Shown here piece after piece: positions 8,235 through 16,310 of a DNA stretch of 64,000 bases. A program made the translations under genes and the position numbers. The notes beneath the pieces are model-generated. The model searched no databases. It was given only the letters and a program-made list of their open reading frames with translations, and was not told the origin of the DNA. Origin of the DNA: HXMU1420-2 sp040830545. Lineage in GTDB: Bacteria > Pseudomonadota > Alphaproteobacteria > Rhodobacterales > Rhodobacteraceae. Positions within the stretch are counted from its first letter, which is position 1. Each line of letters begins with the position of its first letter. The stretch lies in contig JBFOMB010000047.1 of the NCBI GenBank assembly GCA_040830545.1, positions 28,088-92,087 of the forward strand, in the 5' to 3' direction.

Positions 8235-9701
8235 TCATTCGATCATGTCGATGTCTTCCAGCAGCTCCTGCTGGAACTCGGCGACGGCATCCAGGGCCTC
8301 TTTGGCGCCTTGCTGGCCGGTGATCGCCTTGTCGAATTCTTCCTGCTGCTGTGTCAGCATTTCGAAGAATTCCGGGATGTGCCAGACGTCCTTCTGCCAG
8401 TCGATCATTTCGACATGCGCGCGGTTCCACGGACGCAGATCGTTGTACGACGGATCAGCCATAACGCTCATCCGGCCCGACTGACCACCGTTTTTCACAG
8501 CTTCCAGTTGGGTGTCGGGGCTCAGCCACCACTTCACCACGTTCAGGGCCTCGTCGACCACTTCGTCGCTGTTCCATGTTGTCAGAACAAAGGGCTGACC
8601 GCCGATATTGCCGGTGCGGTCGATAGACCCGTCGTCCTTGCGCGTACCTGGAGCCGGGCCAAAGGCGGACTTGTCATGCACCTTGGACGCGTTCGGGTCC
8701 AGCACGGGTTCACCCAGACCAACCCAGTCGATGATCGCGCCAACCTTGCCCTGCATGTACAGGTCCTGGATCACGAAGATGTCCATCTGACCGGTCTTCG
8801 CAACAGGAGGCATGTACTGCAGATAGCTGAGGTATTCGTCAAACGCCGCAACCGCCACATCCGAGTTTACCACACCTTCGGCCTGCGCACTGGGAGCCTT
8901 GGATTCGTCCCAGATGTCGCCGCCCTGCTGCCAGACAAAGGCGTTGATTTGCATGGTCGAGAAGTCATAGCCCTTACCGGCCTGATACGCGATGCCATAG
9001 AAATCATCGTCCAGCGTCTCACCCGCCAGCTCTTCACCCGCGGAACGCTGGAAGAACTCGCCGATCTGACCCCACTTGGTCCAGTCCGTGTCCTGCCAGT
9101 CCTCATAGGAACAGGGCAGGTTGGTGCCGTACTTTTCCTGGAACGCCGCCATCTCGCCATCGTGGCAGAAGATGTCTTCGCGGTAGAAGGTCACGTAGGT
9201 GTCCGGGAATTGCGGGAAGCCATAGTAGTTGACGCCCGGTGCCGGAACCTCGCCCGCTTCTTCCAACTGCGCCCGTGTACGGTGCGGATAGGTGGAATAG
9301 GCTGACACAAGCGCCGGATGCAGATCCTGCAGGATCGCGGTCAGCTCTGGGTCTGCGGCGATCTTGTCGGTCAGGTTCATGTAGTACCCGCCTTCGACAA
9401 ACGCGCCCAGCCACTGGCTGTCGGTCACGATCATCTGGTACTTCTGCTCACCCGATGTCAGCGATGCCGCGACACGCTCGTAAAAGCTGGGCCATGGGAT
9501 GAAGTCCATGTCGAGCGTGGTGTTGTGGCCTGCTGGCGACTTGTAGGTGCTGTCGAACGCTTCTTTCATGAAACGTGTCGGCGGCCAGTCCGGCGCGGCC
9601 ATTGTGATGGTGATGTCAGCGGCCGAAACCGGCGTCCATCCCATTCCGGCGGCGAGGACGGTTGCCCCCATCAATCCGCTCATAATACTGCGTTGTTTCA
9701 T
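8235..9701 (-). CDS. Sugar ABC solute-binding protein
   Basis: Periplasmic family-1 (MalE-like) extracellular solute-binding protein, 488 residues in length. The ATG at 9701 has GGAGGAGA upstream and is followed by a Sec signal peptide (MKQRSIMSGLMGATVLAAGM, cleavage near VSAAD). The mature part has many aromatic residues (WPPTRF, YYMNL, QWLGAF), as expected for stacking on sugars. It is longer than MalE (about 370 residues mature), in the range of binding proteins for larger glycosides. It lies between the first ATPase gene and the permease genes; the ligand is unknown. Confidence 0.92.
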   Translation of the reverse strand: MKQRSIMSGLMGATVLAAGMGWTPVSAADITITMAAPDWPPTRFMKEAFDSTYKSPAGHNTTLDMDFIPWPSFYERVAASLTSGEQKYQMIVTDSQWLGAFVEGGYYMNLTDKIAADPELTAILQDLHPALVSAYSTYPHRTRAQLEEAGEVPAPGVNYYGFPQFPDTYVTFYREDIFCHDGEMAAFQEKYGTNLPCSYEDWQDTDWTKWGQIGEFFQRSAGEELAGETLDDDFYGIAYQAGKGYDFSTMQINAFVWQQGGDIWDESKAPSAQAEGVVNSDVAVAAFDEYLSYLQYMPPVAKTGQMDIFVIQDLYMQGKVGAIIDWVGLGEPVLDPNASKVHDKSAFGPAPGTRKDDGSIDRTGNIGGQPFVLTTWNSDEVVDEALNVVKWWLSPDTQLEAVKNGGQSGRMSVMADPSYNDLRPWNRAHVEMIDWQKDVWHIPEFFEMLTQQQEEFDKAITGQQGAKEALDAVAEFQQELLEDIDMIE

Positions 9702-9753
9702 TCTCTCCTCCACTGTGGTTTGGGCAGTTCTAATTCCCTTTTCTGCTCTGTTT

Positions 9754-10845
9754 TTATTGTGTTGCACCGGGGCCGAGCCGGGCACCGGTGTTTCTGTCAA
9801 AGACGTGCAAATCCGCCGGGTCAAAGGCGATTTCGATGTCCTGGCCGACGGAATAGGCGGCGGCGATCTCTTCGCGCAGCACCATTTTCATCGACGCTTC
9901 CTGCGTTGCCACATCAAACACGGTGACGTCGCCCAAAGGTTCGGTCAGGTGAATTTTGGCCGGGAACCGCGCGCTGCGTGGTGATCCGTCTTGTGCGAGT
10001 TCAATGTCGTGTGGGCGAAGGCCAACAGTGACGGGTTGGCCGGATCCAACGCCTTGAACGGGCACGGGGCCCGGCAAGAAGGGCAGGGTGATCTGATTGT
10101 CACCGCTCGCCTCGGTCTGAAGGAAGTTGATTGGCGGCGATCCCACCATTTGCGCGACGTAAAGGTCGCCGGGATGCTGGTATAGGTCGCGGGGCGTACC
10201 CACGGCAACCACTTTGCCATCGTTGATGACGCCGACACGTTCGCCCATGGTGAGAGCTTCCAGCTGGTCGGGCGTGGCATAGAGCATGGTCATGCCCAGT
10301 TCGCGGTGCAGGCGCTTGAATTCGGCCCGCATGTCGTGGCGAAGCTTGGCATCCAGATTGGTCAACGGTTCGTCCAGCAACAGCAGCTTGGGCTGACGGA
10401 CAATGGCGCGACCAATGGCGACGCGTTGCTGTTCGCCGCCGGACAGGGTTGTTGTCTTGCGGTCCAGTGTATGCGTCACACGTAACAGCTCCGCGACCTC
10501 TTCGACCCGCTTTTTCACTGGGCCAGAACCCTGCCCATCGCGCAACAGGGGATGCGCGAGGTTCGCACGCACGGTCATATGCGGGTACAGCGCAAAGGTC
10601 TGGAAAATCATGGACATGCCGCGTCCCTGCACGGGGGCGTCAGTCACGTCCTGACCGGCGAAGTGCACGGACCCACCTGAGAGTTCTTCCAGTCCGGCAA
10701 TTGCACGCAATGTCGTGGTCTTGCCGGACGAAGACGGACCCAGCAGGCAGAAGTATTCGCCCTCGGCCACGTCAAAGCTCATGCCGTCCAACGCGACAAC
10801 AGACCCGAATTCGCGTTTGAGGTTTTGAACCCGCAGATCAGACAT
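9754..10845 (-). CDS. Sugar ABC importer ATPase, switch His replaced
   Basis: Second MalK-type ATPase of the operon, 363 residues. Walker A is GPSSSGKTT (36-44), the Q-loop glutamine Q82, the signature LSGGEQQ (134-140) is canonical and Walker B is LLLLDE (154-159). The switch position, normally histidine in VTHDQ, is proline here (ATPDQ, P192), so ATP hydrolysis at the site formed by its own Walker motifs should be impaired. It complements the partner at 5279-6373, which keeps the histidine but has a degenerate signature. The start overlaps the end of the dehydrogenase gene by eight bases. Confidence 0.93.
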   Translation of the reverse strand: MSDLRVQNLKREFGSVVALDGMSFDVAEGEYFCLLGPSSSGKTTTLRAIAGLEELSGGSVHFAGQDVTDAPVQGRGMSMIFQTFALYPHMTVRANLAHPLLRDGQGSGPVKKRVEEVAELLRVTHTLDRKTTTLSGGEQQRVAIGRAIVRQPKLLLLDEPLTNLDAKLRHDMRAEFKRLHRELGMTMLYATPDQLEALTMGERVGVINDGKVVAVGTPRDLYQHPGDLYVAQMVGSPPINFLQTEASGDNQITLPFLPGPVPVQGVGSGQPVTVGLRPHDIELAQDGSPRSARFPAKIHLTEPLGDVTVFDVATQEASMKMVLREEIAAAYSVGQDIEIAFDPADLHVFDRNTGARLGPGATQ

Positions 10846-11977
10846 TCACCCAGGCTCCATTCCGGTTGGAGGATCGGACACAAGCGTCCACAAACGTGAC
10901 ACCGGCCAGCCCGTCCTGCACGGTTGGATACACAACCTCCGCTGGCGCATCCTTACCATCGCGGTAGGCCACGATCGCGTCTGCGGCCTCGGAATAGATT
11001 GTTGCAAACCCTTCAAGGTACCCCTCGGGATGTCCAGGCGGCACGCGGCTGACCCGGCCCGCCGCGTCGTTCGCACCTGACCCATTACGTGTCAGCAGGC
11101 GCTTGGGTTCACCCAGCGGTGTGTGCCACAGATAATTCGGATCTTCCTGACGCCATTCCAGCCCGCCATTCGTTCCATAGACGCGTAGGAACAGGGCGTT
11201 TTCGTTGCCCGGCGCAACCTGGCTGGCCCAAAGCATGCCCTTTGCCCCGCCCTTGAATCGCATCATCACATGAGCGTTGTCGTCCAACTGCCGCCCGTCC
11301 ACGAAGGTGTCCAGATCAGCAGACAGGCAGTCCAGTTCCAGCCCGGACACGAAGCTCGCAATGTTGTAGGCGTGCGTGCCAATGTCACCGATGGCCCCAC
11401 CCGCGCCCGAGCGTTCCGGGTCCGTGCGCCATTCTGCTTGTTTCAGACCGGTATCTTCCAGCTTGGTCGACAGCCAATCCTGTGGGTATTCAACTTGCAC
11501 CAGACGGATGTCGCCCAGATCACCTTTGGCCACCATGTCCCGCGCTTGGCGCACCATCGGGTAACCGGTGTAGTTATGCGTCAGCACAAACAGCGCATCA
11601 GCCTTCTCTGCTGCCTTGGTCAGTGACTTTGCCTCGGCCAGCGTGCCTGTCAGGGGTTTGTCGCAGATGACGTGAATGCCCCGGCGCAGGAACTCCTTGG
11701 CCACAGCGGCGTGCATGTGATTGGGGGTGACGATGGCAACCGCCTCGATCCCCTCCTTCAAACGTGCCTCGCGGATCGCCATGGCCTTGTAGTCGCCATA
11801 GGCTCGATCCTCGGCAATGCCGATGTCGAGCGCGGATGCGATGGATTTCTCAGGCGTCGAACTCAGCGCCCCGGCAACCAGCTCGTACCGGTCATCCAGC
11901 CGCGCGGCGATGCGGTGCACAGCGCCGATAAAGGCGTCCCGGCCACCGCCGACCATGCCCAGTCGAATACGTCCCAT
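10838..11977 (-). CDS. Gfo/Idh/MocA-family sugar dehydrogenase
   Basis: NAD(P)-dependent oxidoreductase of 379 residues acting on a sugar, sugar alcohol or glycoside. The N-terminal Rossmann glycine motif is GMVGGGRDAFIG (a GxGGG form). The family lysine is in CDKPLTGT (EKP-like motif), and the C-terminal part carries GGAIGDIGTHAYN, which supplies the catalytic Asp and His. It overlaps the TIM-barrel isomerase gene before it by one base, and such dehydrogenase/isomerase pairs often work together on 3-keto-sugars or inositols. Substrate unknown. Confidence 0.92.
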   Translation of the reverse strand: MGRIRLGMVGGGRDAFIGAVHRIAARLDDRYELVAGALSSTPEKSIASALDIGIAEDRAYGDYKAMAIREARLKEGIEAVAIVTPNHMHAAVAKEFLRRGIHVICDKPLTGTLAEAKSLTKAAEKADALFVLTHNYTGYPMVRQARDMVAKGDLGDIRLVQVEYPQDWLSTKLEDTGLKQAEWRTDPERSGAGGAIGDIGTHAYNIASFVSGLELDCLSADLDTFVDGRQLDDNAHVMMRFKGGAKGMLWASQVAPGNENALFLRVYGTNGGLEWRQEDPNYLWHTPLGEPKRLLTRNGSGANDAAGRVSRVPPGHPEGYLEGFATIYSEAADAIVAYRDGKDAPAEVVYPTVQDGLAGVTFVDACVRSSNRNGAWVNV

Positions 11978-13032
11978 CAGTCGATCCCCAGAATGCGTTT
12001 GTTGGCCGCTTCGTCTGTGCCGCCAGAGGCGAAATCGTCAAACGCCACCTCGGTCACGCGGATGATGTGGTCACGCACAAACTGTGCACCCTCACGTGCG
12101 CCATCCTCGGGGTGTTTCAGGCAGCATTCCCATTCCACCACAGCCCAGCCGTCAAAGTCGTTTGCCGCCATTTTCGAAAAGATCGCACCGAAATCGACCT
12201 GACCATCCCCCAGCGACCGGAACCGTCCGGCACGATCCACCCAGGACTGGTAGCCCGAATAAACGCCCTGCCGACCCGTCGGGTTGAACTCGGCATCCTT
12301 GACGTGGAACATCCGGATGCGGTCCTTGTAGATGTCGATATTGTAGAGATAATCCAGACACTGCAGCACATAGTGCGATGGGTCATAGAGCATGCAGGCC
12401 CGGTCATGGTTTCCAGTGCGCTCCAAGAACATCTCGTAAGTGATGCCGTCATGCAGGTCTTCGCCCGGGTGGATTTCATAACAGACATCCACGCCGCACT
12501 CTTCCGCATGGTCCAAGATCGGCTTCCAACGCCGCGCAAGTTCGTCAAACGCAGTTTCCACCATGCCAGCCGGACGTTGCGGCCAAGGATAGATGAACGG
12601 CCAGGCCAGAGCGCCCGAGAAGGTCGCCATCTGCCCCACGCCCATGTTCAGCGAGGCACTGATGCATTTCTTCACCTGATCCACGGCCCATTCCTGCCGG
12701 GCCTTGGGGTTGCCGCGCACTTCGGGTGCCGCAAACCCGTCAAAGGGTTCGTCATATGCCGGATGCACCGCCACCAGTTGACCCTGCAAGTGCGTGGACA
12801 GGTCCGTGACTTCGACCCCATTCGCGGCAGCGACGCCTTTGAACTCGTCGCAATAGTCCTTGGATTCCGCGGCCTTGGCCAAATCAATCAATCTGCCATC
12901 CCAGCTGGGTACCTGCACGCCGGCGTAGCCGCAGTCAGCGGCCCATTTGGTGATGCTGTCCCAGCTGTTGAAGGGCGCCTCGTCCCCGGCAAATTGCGCC
13001 AGAAACAGCGCGGGTCCCTTGATCGTCTTCAC
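11977..13032 (-). CDS. TIM-barrel sugar isomerase/epimerase
   Basis: Xylose-isomerase-like (AP endonuclease 2 superfamily) protein of 351 residues. Metal-site residues expected of the fold are visible: CYEIHPGED with the first Glu, the Asp/His in YDPSHYVLQ, HVKDAEF, and the last Glu in VVEWECCL. Members isomerise or epimerise sugars, dehydrate inosose, cleave 3-keto-glycosides or decarboxylate oxo-sugars. It is the first gene after the interrupted LacI-type regulator, 32 bases away, and leads the leftward operon. Family sure, reaction open. Confidence 0.9.
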   Translation of the reverse strand: MKTIKGPALFLAQFAGDEAPFNSWDSITKWAADCGYAGVQVPSWDGRLIDLAKAAESKDYCDEFKGVAAANGVEVTDLSTHLQGQLVAVHPAYDEPFDGFAAPEVRGNPKARQEWAVDQVKKCISASLNMGVGQMATFSGALAWPFIYPWPQRPAGMVETAFDELARRWKPILDHAEECGVDVCYEIHPGEDLHDGITYEMFLERTGNHDRACMLYDPSHYVLQCLDYLYNIDIYKDRIRMFHVKDAEFNPTGRQGVYSGYQSWVDRAGRFRSLGDGQVDFGAIFSKMAANDFDGWAVVEWECCLKHPEDGAREGAQFVRDHIIRVTEVAFDDFASGGTDEAANKRILGID

Positions 13033-13064
13033 CCTTTATCCTCCCCGTGTCGTCGGTCTGCCTG

Positions 13065-14087
13065 TCAGGGCAGGTTGTCCCGGACGAAAATTTCGATGCG
13101 AATGCGTTCCTGCTTTTCGTTGATCTGTGTGCGGTCGGTCAGCGATTTCAGGATGCGAATTGCGCTGCGTACCTCATGACTGGGATCCTGCACCAGCACG
13201 GCGTCTACTGTCCCGGAATGCAATGCGGCGCGGGCGTGTGTGGACAGCTCGGTCGTGACGACCTTCAGATCGCGATCCGCCTTGCCCACCGCCTAGCTGA
13301 CCCCGCGCGTCCCACCGCCAATACTGTAAAGGCCTACAAGGTTCGGGTTTTCTTCCAACAACGCGGTTAGTTTTGGTTCGACGACATCGGCCAATTCCTC
13401 GCCCTCGATCCACGGCAGGACTGTCAGGTGCGGGCATTCCGCGCGCATCACCTGTTCGAACCCCATACGACGCTCAACGTGATCTCGCAGAGTGCCCGAC
13501 CCGGCAACCACGGCCACGTCCCCGTTCGGCGCATGAATGAACCGGTTCAGAAGGCTGGCGGCAACGCGTCCGGCGGCCACATTGTCGATCCCCACAAACC
13601 GCTCGCGCGCAGACGCCGGCGCATCCGAGATGAACGTGACAACGTGCACGCCCTTTTCCCGCAGGGCATTGATTGTGTCGCGTACGATCTGGCTTTCCAC
13701 AGCGACCATGGCCACACCGTCACCAATTTCGTCGCCCAGGCGTTCAACCTCGGACTGGATTGCAAATGGGTCCAGTGGCGGAACCTTGATCATATTGATC
13801 TCGATTCGGTCCTTGGCGAAATGCGCGCGGGCTGTTTCGATTTCTGCCCGAATATCCCCGAAAAACGCAGTTTCTCCAGATGGAACGAGGAAGGTGAAGC
13901 GGTAGTTGCGACGCCGGGCCAGGGTGGCTGCGGCATGGTCCCGTTCGAAGTTCAATTGCTCCATGGCGCGCGTCACACGTTCGACCGTGCTTTCCCGAAC
14001 GCCCTTGCGGTTGTTCAGGACGCGGTCAACGGTTGCAAGGCTGACGCCGGCGGCATCAGCAACGTCCTGAGCGGTAACGCGAGCCAT
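13065..14087 (-). pseudogene. LacI-family regulator with in-frame amber stop
   Basis: DNA-binding repressor of the LacI/GalR family. The N-terminal helix-turn-helix (VTAQDVADAAGVSLATVDRVLN) and the periplasmic-binding-like sensor domain are clear. After about 264 codons the frame meets TAG at 13293-13295 (after SIGGGTRGVS), then continues in the same frame without any shift for 76 more codons with well-conserved family sequence (TVDAVLVQDPSHEVRSA, RIEIFVRDNLP). A single nonsense change, an assembly error or amber readthrough would all explain this. ATG 14087 is chosen because GGGAGG lies just upstream. The gene heads the leftward sugar operon and should control both divergent operons. Confidence 0.85.
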
Positions 14088-14099
14088 AAATCCTCCCAA

Positions 14100-14180
14100 T
14101 GTGATAAATCTTGAGGTATGAAATGAGGTGCGTCAAGCAAAAACAAGATTCGCGCACCTCAAGAACGGGAGGACATCGCC
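14100..14180. promoter_or_regulatory. Divergent promoter region with inverted-repeat operator candidates
   Basis: The space between the LacI-type gene and the mutarotase gene holds a perfect 9-bp inverted repeat, TGAGGTGCG at 14124-14132 and CGCACCTCA at 14153-14161, separated by 20 bases. A further half, CTTGAGGT at 14110-14117, pairs with ACCTCAAG at 14156-14163. Repeated TGAGGT half-sites in both directions are what a LacI-type dimer or tetramer would bind. The segment is AT-richer than its surroundings and must contain the promoters of both operons. Confidence 0.6.
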
Positions 14181-14615
14181 ATGCTCATCGGAATTCATCC
14201 AGCCCTTACTCCGGATTTGCTGCGTCACCTGCGTGCCATGGGCCACGGTGATGAAATTGTCATCGCAGACGCCAACTTTCCGGGCGAATCCTGTGGTCAA
14301 CGGATAGAGCGGTTGCCGGGCATCAACGCAACCGAAGCGCTGCGGGCGATTCTGTCGATCATGCCGCTGGACAGCTTTGTTGAGGCGCCGGCACGCTCGA
14401 TGGAAGTTGTTGGCGACCCCGAAGCGGTACCGCCTATCGTGGCCGAATTTCAGCAGATCATTCGTGACTGCGCCAGTGACCCCTGTGACGTAAAAGGGGT
14501 CGAAAGGCATGCTTTCTACGTTGAGGCACGCAAGGCCTATTGCGTGGTCCAAACGTCTGAAAGTCGGCTTTACGGCAACATCATCCTGTCCAAAGGGATT
14601 GTGCCGCCGGATTGA
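14181..14615 (+). CDS. RbsD/FucU-family sugar mutarotase
   Basis: A 144-residue protein of the RbsD/FucU family, which speeds interconversion of sugar anomers or pyran/furan forms (fucose, ribose). Family landmarks are GIHPALTPDLL with the conserved His near the N-terminus, GHGDEIVIADANFP, and the C-terminal YGNIILSKG. Length matches FucU (about 140). GGGAGGA precedes the ATG at good spacing. It is first in the rightward operon and supports the idea that the substrate or an intermediate is a free reducing sugar. Confidence 0.9.
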   Translation: MLIGIHPALTPDLLRHLRAMGHGDEIVIADANFPGESCGQRIERLPGINATEALRAILSIMPLDSFVEAPARSMEVVGDPEAVPPIVAEFQQIIRDCASDPCDVKGVERHAFYVEARKAYCVVQTSESRLYGNIILSKGIVPPD

Positions 14616-14681
14616 CGGCCCGATTGACGGATCGTGCCCGGCGGCGTTCTATCGCCCTGCGCGCAGAGGGAGGAGCAACAC

Positions 14682-15689
14682 GTGAAGACGAAGAAGATCA
14701 TCAATGACGGGGCCGACGCCGTAGACGAGATGCTGGACGGCATAATACTGGCCCATGGTGACGTGTTGCGCCGTGCCGGAGGAACAGGTCGCGCGATCAT
14801 CGCAAAGGACGGTCCACGTCCGGGCAAGGTCGGCTTGATGATTGGTGGCGGGTCCGGGCATGAACCGACCTTTGTCGGCTTTGTGGGTCGTGGGCTGGCG
14901 GACGCGGCAGCGATTGGCAACGTCTTTGCCTCTCCTCCGCCCGATCCGGCTTTGGAATGTGTGAATGAAATTGATGGCGGCGCGGGCGTCTTGTTCATGT
15001 ACGGCAACTACGCTGGTGACGTGATGAATTTCGACATGGCCGCAGAAATGGCCGCAATGGACGATATCGAGGTTCGTACAGTGTTGACCACGGACGATGT
15101 CGCCTCCGCTCCATGGGACGAGATGGAGAAGCGGCGCGGCGTGGCCGGGAACTTCTTCATATTCAAAGCGGCGGGTGCAGCGGCTGACGAGATGATGTCG
15201 CTGGACGAGGTCGAGCGTGTCGCCCGCCACGCCAATGCGCGTACGTTTACGATGGGTGTTGCACTGTCACCCTGTTCGCTGCCGCAAACACGGACATTCA
15301 ACTTCGAACTCGGCCCGGACGAGATGGAAATCGGCATGGGCATCCATGGGGAGCCGGGGATTGAACGCGGGCCATTGAAGTCCGCGGACGAAATCACGGA
15401 TGAGATCATGGACCGAATACTCGACGAAATGGGTGCCGCTTCGGGCGACAAGGTTGCCGTGCTGGTGAACTCGCTAGGCGCGACACCTTTGATGGAACTC
15501 TATATCATGAACCGTCGGGTGCAGGCGCGACTAGCAGAGGCGGGGTTGGAAACCCACGCGACTTGGGTTGGGAATTACTGCACTTCACTTGAAATGGCTG
15601 GGGCATCCGTGACGGTGATGCATCTGGACGACGAACTACAGCGCCTCATCGACCGGCCCTGTCACTGCGCCATGTTCCGGGTGGTGTGA
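14682..15689 (+). CDS. dhaK: Dihydroxyacetone kinase-like subunit DhaK
   Basis: Substrate-binding half of a Dak-type ketose kinase, 335 residues. The Dak1 motif GGGSGHEPTF is near residue 50. The histidine that binds the ketone covalently as a hemiaminal in this family is seen in MGIHGEPGIERG near residue 220. GTG at 14682 is the likely start because AGGGAGGAG lies about seven bases before it; longer starts lack a ribosome site. Its stop overlaps the start of the DhaL gene. No DhaM (PTS phosphoryl donor) is present, so ATP is the probable donor. Substrates of this family include dihydroxyacetone, erythrulose and similar ketoses. Confidence 0.9.
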   Translation: MKTKKIINDGADAVDEMLDGIILAHGDVLRRAGGTGRAIIAKDGPRPGKVGLMIGGGSGHEPTFVGFVGRGLADAAAIGNVFASPPPDPALECVNEIDGGAGVLFMYGNYAGDVMNFDMAAEMAAMDDIEVRTVLTTDDVASAPWDEMEKRRGVAGNFFIFKAAGAAADEMMSLDEVERVARHANARTFTMGVALSPCSLPQTRTFNFELGPDEMEIGMGIHGEPGIERGPLKSADEITDEIMDRILDEMGAASGDKVAVLVNSLGATPLMELYIMNRRVQARLAEAGLETHATWVGNYCTSLEMAGASVTVMHLDDELQRLIDRPCHCAMFRVV

Positions 15690-16297
15690 ATATGGGGCAG
15701 ATCACATCAGCAGACCTGATCGCAGCGCTTGGAGCCGTTGCTGACAGTATGGACGAAAACCGCGATGCGCTTTGTGCGCTGGACGGTGAGATTGGTGATG
15801 GTGATCACGGCGTGGCCATGGCGCTGGGTTTCAATGCGGCTCGGGATGCTTTAGCGGACCTTGCAGGGGACGCGGTGCCCACCATCGTACTCAACACAGC
15901 CGCAAAGGCGTTTTTGTCCGGCGTCGGAGCATCCTGCGGGCCGCTATATGCCACTGCGCTGATGCGCGCGGCGGCGTCCGTAAAGGGGCGCGATGTGTTG
16001 GACGCCAGCGATGTGCCCTCACTTCTGGCCGCCATGGCCGAGGGCATCGCGCATCGCGGCAAGGCGTCTGTCGGTGACAAGACCATGCTGGATGTCTGGC
16101 AACCTGCGGCGGACGTCGCGGGGCAGGGATGGGCCGCTGTGATTGAGGCCGCCGAAGCGGCGGCCGAGCACACAAAAACCATGCCGGCCAAATTGGGCCG
16201 GGCGGCGCGGTTGGGGGACCGCACCATCGGACATATGGACCCCGGTGCGGCCTCTGCCGTGCTGGTGATCAAAGCACTGGCCAGCAGGCTGGGCTGA
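15686..16297 (+). CDS. dhaL: Dihydroxyacetone kinase-like subunit DhaL
   Basis: Nucleotide-binding half of a Dak-type kinase, about 201-203 residues. The Asp cluster that holds Mg-ADP/ATP is in GEIGDGDHGVAM, and other Dak2 landmarks are GVGASCGPLYATAL and DKTMLDVWQPA, ending in GHMDPGAAS. The start is either the GTG overlapping the dhaK stop (GTGA) or the ATG two codons later. It should form a complex with the DhaK protein encoded just before it. A second, complete kinase follows 13 bases downstream. Confidence 0.9.
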   Translation: MNMGQITSADLIAALGAVADSMDENRDALCALDGEIGDGDHGVAMALGFNAARDALADLAGDAVPTIVLNTAAKAFLSGVGASCGPLYATALMRAAASVKGRDVLDASDVPSLLAAMAEGIAHRGKASVGDKTMLDVWQPAADVAGQGWAAVIEAAEAAAEHTKTMPAKLGRAARLGDRTIGHMDPGAASAVLVIKALASRLG

Positions 16298-16310
16298 GGG
16301 GAGGATCGAA

